Source: an uncultured Erysipelotrichaceae bacterium
GTDB lineage: Bacteria; Bacillota_I; Bacilli_A; RF39; UBA660
DNA: 5,672 nt
Assembly: GCA_902766135.1 (NCBI GenBank)
Contig: CACXCK010000019.1
Coordinates: 1 to 5,672 of the forward strand
Direction: 5' to 3'
Positions 1 through 5,089 of the stretch are shown here, piece after piece. Numbering within the stretch: the stretch's first letter is position 1; each line of letters starts with the position of its first letter. The notes under the pieces are model-generated. The model was not told where the DNA came from and searched no databases. It was given only the letters and a program-made list of their open reading frames with translations. Position numbers and translations under genes: made by a program.

Positions 1-55
1 AACCTACGACCTAACGGTTAACAGCCGTGCGCTCTACCGACTGAGCTAAACAGGC
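1..55 (-). tRNA. tRNA-Asn (anticodon GTT), 3' end outside the window
   Basis: Read on the minus strand from position 55, the sequence gives a 7-nt acceptor arm starting GCCTG, then T8 and A9, a D arm (GCTC stem with the AGTCGGTAGAGC loop region), and an anticodon arm. The anticodon stem is ACGG/CCGT plus one outer C-T mismatch, and the loop is CTGTTAA. The anticodon GTT is the complement of positions 20-22, so the tRNA reads Asn codons AAC/AAU. The variable loop and the first bases of the T arm are visible. The rest of the T arm, the 3' acceptor strand and any CCA lie beyond position 1. A strong promoter sits directly upstream. More tRNA genes may follow outside the window; that is inference. 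Confidence 0.95.
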
Positions 56-67
56 AAGTACGTATTG

Positions 68-97
68 ATTATACGATAATATTATGTAAAAAGTCAA
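68..97 (-). promoter_or_regulatory. Sigma-A promoter of the tRNA-Asn gene
   Basis: On the minus strand a TTGACT -35 box (97-92) and a perfect TATAAT -10 box (73-68) are separated by 18 bp. The expected start of transcription, about position 61, is only a few bases before the mature tRNA 5' end at 55. This is typical of a stable RNA promoter. Confidence 0.85.
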
Positions 98-114
98 CAA
101 AAATATTCTTAATT

Positions 115-143
115 TTAGTTTTTTGCCTTACAAAATTTATAAA
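115..143 (+). promoter_or_regulatory. Weak candidate promoter for the MntP/YtaF-like gene
   Basis: TATAAA (138-143) is a good -10 box. The hexamer 17 bp upstream, TTAGTT (115-120), is a poor -35. Transcription would start near 150 and give a leader of about 20 nt that includes the GGTGAT ribosome binding site at 162-167. Some promoter must lie here, because the tRNA and its promoter upstream point the other way, but the exact boxes are uncertain. Confidence 0.3.
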
Positions 144-170
144 TAATACATATACTACCATGGTGATAAT

Positions 171-641
171 ATGTTAGTACTATCTTTAATGGTGGCTAGT
201 ATAGATATTTTATTTGTGGGAACACACTTTTATAATAATGAGTTATTGGTATCTAGAAAGCATCTTTTGTTATTGTTTTTTCTCTCTTTATTTATATTTT
301 TAGCCGCTCATTTTTTTGGTTCATATTTTTCAAAAATGACATTTTTTCCGTATTTAAAAAGTATTCTCTTTATGTGGTTTGGACTTAGTTCGTTTTTTAA
401 AAAAGAAAGCACTAAATCAAAGGGTCCTTTTATTCTTCTTATTTCTTCTTATATAGATGCTGTGATGGTTTCAATATCTTTTTTATATCTATATCCTTCT
501 TATTTTTTAGCTATTATGGCTTCTTCAATTAGTGTTTTATTTTTTGAAATTGGTTATTATTTAGTAAGACTGCCAATAAAAAAAAGACAGCAACTGATAG
601 GTGTATGTTATCTTATCATTGCTCTTCTTTCTCTTCTTTAA
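171..641 (+). CDS. MntP/YtaF-like (DUF204) integral membrane protein
   Basis: This is a 156-residue, very hydrophobic protein with about five to six membrane helices in two similar halves. Each half has a helix with an Ile-Asp pair near its start: ASID at 9-12, and SYID at 93-96 followed by AVMVSISF. The first half then shows a Gly-Ser plus FSK pattern (50-55) and a helix ending FGL (70-72). This two-fold arrangement with one intramembrane Asp per half is the pattern of DUF204, which includes the MntP manganese exporter and the sporulation membrane protein YtaF. The order of motifs looks closer to YtaF. At 156 residues it is short: MntP is usually about 185-190 and YtaF about 200-210, and the loop between the halves is small. 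The ATG at 171 has a GGTGAT ribosome binding site 3-4 bp upstream. The gene overlaps the convergent dus gene by 26 bp. Family assignment is moderate; the substrate is not determined. Confidence 0.6.
   Translation: MLVLSLMVASIDILFVGTHFYNNELLVSRKHLLLLFFLSLFIFLAAHFFGSYFSKMTFFPYLKSILFMWFGLSSFFKKESTKSKGPFILLISSYIDAVMVSISFLYLYPSYFLAIMASSISVLFFEIGYYLVRLPIKKRQQLIGVCYLIIALLSLL
578..623 (-). terminator. Candidate terminator of the pduL-dus unit, inside the convergent gene
   Basis: On the minus strand, arms AGCAATGATA (623-614) and TATCA-G-TTGCT (599-589) pair over 10 bp with one bulged G and a 14-nt loop. Three bases later comes a run of eight T (585-578). The dus stop codon TGA (618-616) lies within the 5' arm, so the structure forms right at the end of dus. 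The bulge and the 3-base gap before the T run make it weaker than the other terminators here. The whole T run lies in the coding sequence of the MntP/YtaF-like gene. Confidence 0.4.
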
Positions 642-1611
642 TATTGTTGTAGTAATCATCTAGGGCCTTAATTAGTTCTTCTTCACTTTGGCATGATGAA
701 ATAATATTTTTGGCATCTTTACTATGTGGGAGTCCTTTTAAATAGAATAAAATATTACTTCTTATTTCTAGTAAAGCAACTTTTTCGTTCTTATCTTTCT
801 TTAGTAGTTCGTAATGTGTTTTTATCATGTTTATTATTTCTTCAATAGTTCGTTTTACCGGCTCTTTGTGATTATCTATTAGGTCTATACAGTCTTTAAA
901 AATCCATGGATTACCTAGCGATGCTCTTCCTATCATTACCGCATCGCAGCCTGTTTCTTTAAGCATCTTTTCAGCTTCATAGGCATTTGTTACATCACCA
1001 TTACCGATGACGGGAATGGATACAGCTTCTTTAACCATTTTGATGTATTCCCATCTCGCATGGCCACTGTATCCTTCACTTCTTGTTCGAGCATGGATGG
1101 TTATGGCACTGGCACCTGATTCTTCTATTACCTTGGCAACTTCAACACAGTTAATCGAGTTTTCATCCCAGCCAAGTCTTATTTTTACAGTTACAGGAAC
1201 ACTTACGCTTTGAACAACAGCTCTAACTATCTTTCTTATTTTTTCAGGATTTTTTAAAAGGGCACTTCCAGCTTGTGAGGCTACAGCTACTTTAGGAACA
1301 GGGCATCCCATATTAATATCGATGATGTCAGGGTGCATTGTACTCTCAACTATTTTAGCGGCTGCAACAAATGTTTCTACGTCACTGCCAAATATTTGTT
1401 GGGCAATGGGTCTTTCTTCGTCGCTCATTTTAAGAAGACCTAAAGTTTTCTCATTTTGGTAAGTAAGAGCTTTATCACTTACCATTTCAGCGTAAATTAG
1501 ACCTGCTCCCATTTTTTTGATTATTTTTCTGAAACTTGTGTTAGAGTATCCAGCCATCGGCGCTAGAACAAATTGGTTTTTTATTTCGATATTTTTAATA
1601 AACCATTTCAT
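616..1611 (-). CDS. dusB: tRNA-dihydrouridine synthase, DusB type
   Basis: This 331-residue flavoenzyme reduces specific uridines in the tRNA D arm to dihydrouridine using FMN and NADPH in the cytoplasm. The family's landmarks all appear in order on a TIM barrel: LAPMAGYSN (16-24), where FMN binds; QIFGSD (72-77); DINMGCPVPK (98-107) with the catalytic Cys103; VKIRLGWD (142-149) with Lys143; IHARTR (172-177) with His173; GNGD (203-206); and GRASLGNPWIF (228-238), which grips the FMN phosphate. The C-terminal 90 residues form the usual helical tRNA-binding domain, and the total length is normal. The start ATG (1611-1609) overlaps the stop of the upstream pduL-like gene as ATGA, with no strong ribosome binding site. 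Translation is therefore probably coupled. The C-terminus is a short Glu/Lys tail that overlaps the convergent membrane protein gene. Dus family membership is very sure; subtype DusB is likely. Confidence 0.93.
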   Translation of the reverse strand: MKWFIKNIEIKNQFVLAPMAGYSNTSFRKIIKKMGAGLIYAEMVSDKALTYQNEKTLGLLKMSDEERPIAQQIFGSDVETFVAAAKIVESTMHPDIIDINMGCPVPKVAVASQAGSALLKNPEKIRKIVRAVVQSVSVPVTVKIRLGWDENSINCVEVAKVIEESGASAITIHARTRSEGYSGHARWEYIKMVKEAVSIPVIGNGDVTNAYEAEKMLKETGCDAVMIGRASLGNPWIFKDCIDLIDNHKEPVKRTIEEIINMIKTHYELLKKDKNEKVALLEIRSNILFYLKGLPHSKDAKNIISSCQSEEELIKALDDYYNNIKEEKEEQ

Positions 1612-2171
1612 TTTATTACTTCTAACTCATCTTCATTGTTAAGAAGAAAGGCACTTGCTTCATCACGATCGATATGAAATTCTAAAACGCCTTTTTCTGT
1701 TGCTTTAATATGGGCTTTGATAATACCTTTTCGTTCTTTATCAATTATAACATCAACCACTTCATCATCTTGAACGTTGTATGTCTTTAAATCTTCAAAA
1801 TTCATATGAATGTGAGCTTGAGCTAGAATACAGCAATTATTTACTTCTATTCTTTTTTCATTTTTTATTATTGTTACTGTTTCTGAATTATCTAATACAC
1901 CACTTCTTCTAACCGGAGGATTAACTCCTAGTTTAAATGCATCTGTGTGAGATATTTCAACTTGATTGTATTTTCTTAATGGTCCTAGTATTCTAACATC
2001 TTCAATTGTTCCCTTCGGGCCAGCTATTGTAACCGTCTTATCTGATACAAACTCACCTGTTTGTTTCAAATCTCTTATATTAACCAATTCTTCATCAAAT
2101 AGTTTGTAATATACTTCTTCTGTTAAGTGAACATGTCTGTTACTTATACCTGTTTTTACTTTAAAACTCAT
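1608..2171 (-). CDS. pduL: PduL-type phosphotransacylase (phosphate propanoyltransferase family)
   Basis: This 187-residue enzyme belongs to the PduL family, which interconverts acyl-CoA and acyl phosphate using two metal ions (usually Zn) and is unrelated to Pta. Visible motifs are SNRHVHL (10-16) with metal ligands His13 and His15; VTIAGPKG (47-54); LGPLRKYNQVEIS (62-74), whose Arg66 is probably the phosphate-binding Arg; LGVNPPVR (81-88); AHIHM (119-123) with His120 and His122; and FHIDRDEA (165-172) with His166. The HVHL motif starts almost at the N-terminus, so there is no encapsulation peptide of the kind found on microcompartment PduL, and no shell genes are nearby. A free cytosolic enzyme making acetyl or propionyl phosphate is inferred. 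Most relatives have Arg just before HIHM, where this protein has Ala119. The ribosome binding site AGGAAAGAGGT (2187-2177) is 5 bp from the ATG. The gene is the first of a two-gene unit with dus. Confidence 0.9.
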   Translation of the reverse strand: MSFKVKTGISNRHVHLTEEVYYKLFDEELVNIRDLKQTGEFVSDKTVTIAGPKGTIEDVRILGPLRKYNQVEISHTDAFKLGVNPPVRRSGVLDNSETVTIIKNEKRIEVNNCCILAQAHIHMNFEDLKTYNVQDDEVVDVIIDKERKGIIKAHIKATEKGVLEFHIDRDEASAFLLNNEDELEVIK

Positions 2172-2192
2172 TTTATACCTCTTTCCTGTTCC

Positions 2193-2201
2193 ATTATATC
2201 A
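2193..2201 (-). promoter_or_regulatory. Extended -10 promoter of the pduL-dus unit
   Basis: On the minus strand TGATATAAT (2201-2193) is a perfect TATAAT with the TGn extension. No good -35 box is seen 16-18 bp upstream, which is acceptable for an extended -10 promoter. Transcription would start near 2186 and give a leader of about 15 nt carrying the ribosome binding site. It lies in the 49-bp gap between the two genes. Confidence 0.6.
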
Positions 2202-2203
2202 AA

Positions 2204-2223
2204 AACAAATGTCGTTGACATTA
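2204..2223 (-). terminator. Weak hairpin after the YhcG-N-like gene
   Basis: On the minus strand AATGTC (2222-2217), loop AAC and GACATT (2213-2208) form a perfect 6-bp stem followed by TGTTTTTG. The stem begins inside the TAA stop codon. With only two G-C pairs it is a weak terminator at best, so some read-through into pduL is likely. Confidence 0.4.
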
Positions 2224-2724
2224 ATTATTTTCATAAATATATTTTTCTAAGGTAAATAGTTCTTTTATTATATCTTCTTTTATGATTTTGTTATAATCGT
2301 TGATCATTCTTAGGCTATAAAGATATTTTTCATATAAATCATGTAATATATATTTTTCTAATTCATCTTTTTTTAAGTTGTATTTTTGATATATTTTTAA
2401 ATAAAACATTCTTTTTTCATTGTTAAAAATGTTGAGGATTATTTTAATTATATCCCATGGACATGATAAGAGTTCGTCCGGGATTTTATTTGGATATAAA
2501 AGGTATAGTTTTTGCATATTTATTAATTCTTCTTCTTCGTATGTTTCTTTGTACTTTTTACTCATTTTATCTCTAATGAACTCTAGCAACACTTTATTAT
2601 TTTGATATTCTTTTTTAATACTATCCCACCAAGAGTCAGAATTATTTATTATAAATGGTAAGTCACTTTTAATTATTTCTGGTAAAAGATTTTCAATTTC
2701 TTCAAGTAGTTTATTATCTTCCAT
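2221..2724 (-). CDS. Small helical protein resembling the N-terminal domain of YhcG (DUF1016) nucleases
   Basis: This 167-residue protein is acidic and almost all helical, with no membrane segment. From about residue 32 it follows the DUF1016 N-terminal (YhcG-N) pattern. A WW...I...Y stretch (32-40) leads into a helix with FIRDKMSKKYKE (49-60). Next come NMQKLYLLYP (69-78), where YhcG has its RMRQFYLAYP-like motif, and CPWDIIKIIL (88-97), where YhcG has LPWSH. The fit ends with EKRMFYLKIY (103-112), and LKKDELEKYI (117-126) plus LYEKYLYS (130-137), matching the ...VRELERQI...LYERL ending. In YhcG a PDDEXK nuclease domain follows; here the protein stops about 30 residues later. No DNA cleavage activity is therefore expected, and the role is unknown. 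The ribosome binding site AGGAGGG (2735-2729) lies 4 bp before the ATG and is excellent. The match is from memory of the family pattern; a chance helical resemblance is possible. Confidence 0.5.
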   Translation of the reverse strand: MEDNKLLEEIENLLPEIIKSDLPFIINNSDSWWDSIKKEYQNNKVLLEFIRDKMSKKYKETYEEEELINMQKLYLLYPNKIPDELLSCPWDIIKIILNIFNNEKRMFYLKIYQKYNLKKDELEKYILHDLYEKYLYSLRMINDYNKIIKEDIIKELFTLEKYIYENN

Positions 2725-2742
2725 CGTACCCTCCTACTTTTA

Positions 2743-2748
2743 TTTATA
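2743..2748 (-). promoter_or_regulatory. Possible -10 box upstream of the YhcG-N-like gene
   Basis: TATAAA on the minus strand (2748-2743) is a fair -10 hexamer, but no -35 box is recognisable 16-18 bp upstream. Transcription from it would start near 2736, right at the edge of the ribosome binding site, leaving a leader of about 12 nt. The gene follows the strong yebC terminator, so it probably needs its own promoter. Confidence 0.3.
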
Positions 2749-2791
2749 GTAGAAAAAACGACAATTCCTTTTATTGGCTAATAATTTAGGC

Positions 2792-2820
2792 AAAAAAAAG
2801 AATTTAGCTAATCTAAATTC
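2792..2820 (-). terminator. Rho-independent terminator of the zip-yebC unit
   Basis: On the minus strand GAATTTAG (2820-2813), a 5-nt loop ATTAG and CTAAATTC (2807-2800) form a perfect 8-bp stem followed directly by eight T (2799-2792). The yebC stop codon TAG (2810-2808) lies in the loop, so the 5' arm is made from the last codons of yebC. Confidence 0.88.
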
Positions 2821-3527
2821 ACATTATGATAAATATTAGTTACATCATCAATATCATCTAGTAGTTTAATTAATAAGTCAAAAGTTTCACGATCTTCTTT
2901 AGATAGTGTAACTTTTTCTTTAGGATACATTCCTTCTTCATCGTATATGTATTCAATATTTGGTTCGATTCTTTCTAAAACATCTTTTACTTTATTATGT
3001 TCTTGAGGGTTTACACTTATTGTAATTTCACCATCTTCACTTTCAAAGTCGATTAAATTAATTCCTTCGTTTAGTAATTCTTCAAACAATTTTTCTTCTT
3101 CTTGGGATTTAATAATCATGATAGCTAAATAATCATAATTATATGATACGGAATTAGTTACTCCCAAACTTTTATGAATTTTGTTAAAGGCGGCACGAAC
3201 CATGCCTACTGTTCGATTGATATTATCTGTAAGCGTTCTGATTATTAAAGTTGAAGCTCCAGGACCAAATCCTTCATAAGTGACAACTTCATAGTCTTCT
3301 CCACCATTTGATTTAGCTTTATCTATGGCTCTTTTAATAATATCGTTTGGAACTTGTTCTTTCTTAGCTTTTTCAACTAATCTTTTTAAAATAACATTGC
3401 TCTCAATTTCAGGGGTTCCTCTTTTAGCTGCGAGATAAATTTCTTTAGCAAATGTTGTGTATGTTTTTGCTTTCGCAGCCCCTGTTTTTTGAATACTTGC
3501 TTTTCTTACTTCATATGCTCTTCCCAT
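2808..3527 (-). CDS. yebC: YebC/TACO1-family protein (YeeI/YebC2-like)
   Basis: This 239-residue cytosolic protein has the normal family length. It starts with MGRAYEVRKA and continues with a basic N-terminal domain, KTYTTFAKEIYLAAKRG (21-37). Then come the ESN...L..LVEKAKKEQVPNDIIKRAIDKAK region (42-72), YEGFGPGAS (84-92), LTDNINRT (99-106), VRAAFNK (110-116) and SVSYNYD (126-132). The C-terminus DVTNIYHNVNLD (228-239) is also characteristic. The MGR start and the ending fit the YeeI/YebC2 branch. The family was long annotated as a transcriptional regulator. More recent work on mitochondrial TACO1 and bacterial YebC-type proteins supports a role in translation, including relief of ribosome stalling at proline runs. 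The usual GG in the VRAAFNK-GG region is His-Lys here (118-119). The ribosome binding site TAGGAGAA includes the stop codon of the zip gene 10 bp upstream, so the two genes are co-transcribed and probably coupled. Family is sure; exact role is not. Confidence 0.93.
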   Translation of the reverse strand: MGRAYEVRKASIQKTGAAKAKTYTTFAKEIYLAAKRGTPEIESNVILKRLVEKAKKEQVPNDIIKRAIDKAKSNGGEDYEVVTYEGFGPGASTLIIRTLTDNINRTVGMVRAAFNKIHKSLGVTNSVSYNYDYLAIMIIKSQEEEKLFEELLNEGINLIDFESEDGEITISVNPQEHNKVKDVLERIEPNIEYIYDEEGMYPKEKVTLSKEDRETFDLLIKLLDDIDDVTNIYHNVNLD

Positions 3528-3537
3528 AAAAATTCTC

Positions 3538-4335
3538 CTATTCTTGTTTTAATAAAATCATTAAAATAACTAAAACTATCCCTGTTATTATACCATAATA
3601 CATTTGACGTTCTTTAGAATAATTTTTTATTTCTGGAAGTAATTCAAATAAAGATATAAAAATAATCATTCCACAAGAAACTGATAATAGGATTAGTTCT
3701 ATCACTTCTGGTATTTCTATACCGCTTAAATAAATTATTAGTGCACCAATTGATGATGATAATAAAAGTAAGCCTAATATTATGTAATCGGCGATACTTT
3801 TTTTGCTTTTTTCGGTGTTTGATGCTATTTCTATTCCCAAAGGAATATTATGCATGCCAACGGCAACTGTGGCCATGAAACCTGTCATTATATTTTCACA
3901 AGTTATAATAAAGACACTCATGCCTTCAATAATATTATGAATGACAAGGGAAATAGAGGTCATTAATCCTACGTGAGTGGTATGCTCTTCATGTTCATGT
4001 TTGGATTCGTGTTCATTATGGTTGTGCTGATGGTGCGGAAGGACAATATCCAAGCATTTTAGTAAAACAATACCTAGGATAATAAATCCTGCTGAAAGGG
4101 CCACACTGAAATTTTTATTTAATAATTCATCACTGTTTAATTCAATTATTTCAGGAATTAAATCAAATATAAGCATGCCAATCATAACAATAAAGGCCAT
4201 GCCTGTTGAAAAATATGTAAGTTTCTTTTTATCTTTTATAGTTCTAACTAAAATGAACCCTATTAAAAAGAATAAGCCTATACATAATGTGAATATCAAG
4301 CCATAATTTCTTTCCATTTTACCACATCCGTTCAT
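3538..4335 (-). CDS. ZIP-family divalent metal transporter
   Basis: This 265-residue integral membrane protein with about eight helices probably brings Zn2+ or another divalent metal into the cytoplasm. The first three helices include FDLIPE (57-62). A long cytoplasmic-type loop follows with nine His (101-121, e.g. HHQHNHNEH), which commonly binds metal in ZIP proteins. Helix 4 carries HNIIEG (133-138), the first metal motif. Helix 5 carries HNIPLG (162-167), where relatives have HNIPEG. Helix 7 runs into ELLPE (231-235). The overall order is that of ZupT/GufA-like ZIPs. The longest frame is given here, but the ATG at 4335 has no ribosome binding site and lies at or before the likely transcription start. 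The second ATG (4317, residue 7, MERNYG) may be the true start and puts the first helix in the usual place. It is the first gene of a unit with yebC. Confidence 0.88.
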   Translation of the reverse strand: MNGCGKMERNYGLIFTLCIGLFFLIGFILVRTIKDKKKLTYFSTGMAFIVMIGMLIFDLIPEIIELNSDELLNKNFSVALSAGFIILGIVLLKCLDIVLPHHQHNHNEHESKHEHEEHTTHVGLMTSISLVIHNIIEGMSVFIITCENIMTGFMATVAVGMHNIPLGIEIASNTEKSKKSIADYIILGLLLLSSSIGALIIYLSGIEIPEVIELILLSVSCGMIIFISLFELLPEIKNYSKERQMYYGIITGIVLVILMILLKQE

Positions 4336-4336
4336 T

Positions 4337-4345
4337 ATTGTAACA
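4337..4345 (-). promoter_or_regulatory. Extended -10 promoter of the zip-yebC unit
   Basis: TGTTACAAT on the minus strand (4345-4337) is a TACAAT -10 box with a TGn extension. The -35 position falls in the T run of the upstream terminator (TTTTTT), a poor match. The predicted transcription start, about 4330, lies downstream of the first zip ATG and upstream of the second, which supports initiation at 4317. Confidence 0.45.
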
Positions 4346-4356
4346 TATTAGTTAAA

Positions 4357-4381
4357 ATAAAAAAAGGCTATTATTTGCCTT
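4357..4381 (-). terminator. Rho-independent terminator of the exported-protein gene
   Basis: On the minus strand AAGGC (4381-4377), an 8-nt loop AAATAATA and GCCTT (4368-4364) form a 5-bp stem with three G-C pairs. The T run extends on from the 3' arm (4365-4359), then ATTTT. The 5' arm begins inside the TAA stop codon of the gene. Confidence 0.7.
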
Positions 4382-5021
4382 AATTTGCTTTGTATGGTGT
4401 TGCATCAACTGATAATTTACCGCTGAATGATCCGTTAGTTAAATATAATTGATCAACGCTTGGGCTATTTTCTAGCCATACATATAAAACTAAGTTATCA
4501 GTAGCACCAATATCTAATACTCTAGCATCATTACTGCTGATTAAAGGCTTTGTAAGGCCCGTTAGAGGTTCATCTCCTGCTTGTAGAGTGTATCCCTCTG
4601 CTACTTTGCTTGAGTCGGCAAAATTGCCGGTAGCTACAACTGTATCATTTACTTTTAAAGCCCATTTAAAGTATTCACTAAAGAGATTTTTAGATAAACT
4701 CATATCAGTAATATTAACAGTATATTTAGCTTTGACAGTTGAAGTACTTTGATTAGTTACAGTAAATGCTAGAGATTCACCTTTTTCTGCATATTCACTA
4801 GCATCAATTAAACCAAGTGAGTCTGTGTTAATGCTTGTTCCTTCACTTGTTAGGCTTGATGTAACGTTTAGAGTTGCAGCTTTTGTTTCGTTTAATTGCC
4901 TTTGGCCATTAATATTCGCTGTATAGACTGCATAACTGGCACCTATTCCTAATGCAATAATGCCCACGATAATAGCAATTGTTACTACTGTATCTTTCTT
5001 TTTCCAATTATTACTTTGCAT
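4380..5021 (-). CDS. Exported, membrane-anchored beta-rich surface protein (TasA/CalY-like)
   Basis: This is a 213-residue protein. A short basic N-terminus (NNWKKKD, 4-10) leads into one hydrophobic segment (11-30) ending ASYA (28-31), which is either a signal peptidase site or a single anchor. The outer part is rich in Thr, Ser, Asn and alternating hydrophobics, has no Cys, and has no LPXTG motif. The order of elements recalls TasA/camelysin-type secreted proteins. A small signal region runs into YAVYTANI; then comes a strand near 47-54 (TKAATLNV), FTVTNQST (86-93), as in their F.V.N.ST motif, and a final LYVWLE...GSFSGKLSV pattern (179-205). Such proteins may form fibres or sit in the cell surface; no fibre or SipW-type peptidase gene is visible here. 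The ATG at 5021 is chosen because AGAAGGAG (5037-5030) lies 8 bp before it. An in-frame GTG at 5030 overlaps that site and is unlikely. The gene is monocistronic. Confidence 0.7.
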   Translation of the reverse strand: MQSNNWKKKDTVVTIAIIVGIIALGIGASYAVYTANINGQRQLNETKAATLNVTSSLTSEGTSINTDSLGLIDASEYAEKGESLAFTVTNQSTSTVKAKYTVNITDMSLSKNLFSEYFKWALKVNDTVVATGNFADSSKVAEGYTLQAGDEPLTGLTKPLISSNDARVLDIGATDNLVLYVWLENSPSVDQLYLTNGSFSGKLSVDATPYKAN

Positions 5022-5046
5022 AAGAAACACTCCTTCTATCAGTCTT

Positions 5047-5076
5047 ATTATACTAAAATAATTATATTACTTTCAA
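5047..5076 (-). promoter_or_regulatory. Sigma-A promoter of the exported-protein gene
   Basis: On the minus strand TTGAAA (5076-5071) and a perfect TATAAT (5052-5047) are separated by 18 bp. Transcription would start near 5040, giving a leader of about 19 nt with the AGAAGGAG ribosome binding site. Confidence 0.75.
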
Positions 5077-5089
5077 GTATTTTATTTTT

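Noticed and set aside
98..170. yybP-ykoY manganese riboswitch before the MntP/YtaF-like gene
   Set aside because: The space between the tRNA promoter and the start codon is only about 70 bp, and no conserved riboswitch elements are visible in it.
1007..1213. Plus-strand open frame of 68 codons
   Set aside because: It lies wholly inside dus on the other strand, in the conserved catalytic region. It has no ribosome binding site and no recognisable protein.
2420..2605. Plus-strand open frame of 61 codons
   Set aside because: It is antisense to the YhcG-N-like gene, has low-complexity Ser/Leu/Ile composition from AT-rich DNA, and lacks a ribosome binding site.
2760..2791. Possible second hairpin after the yebC terminator (GGCTAA and TTTAGGC)
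   Set aside because: The two pieces are not inverted complements, so they cannot form a stem.
4020..4040. Repeat-like run coding for the His-rich loop
   Set aside because: It is ordinary metal-binding loop sequence with irregular codons, not a tandem DNA repeat.
5022..5030. GTG start for the exported protein at 5030
   Set aside because: The GTG overlaps the AGAAGGAG ribosome binding site itself. The ATG at 5021 is 8 bp from that site and is the better start.
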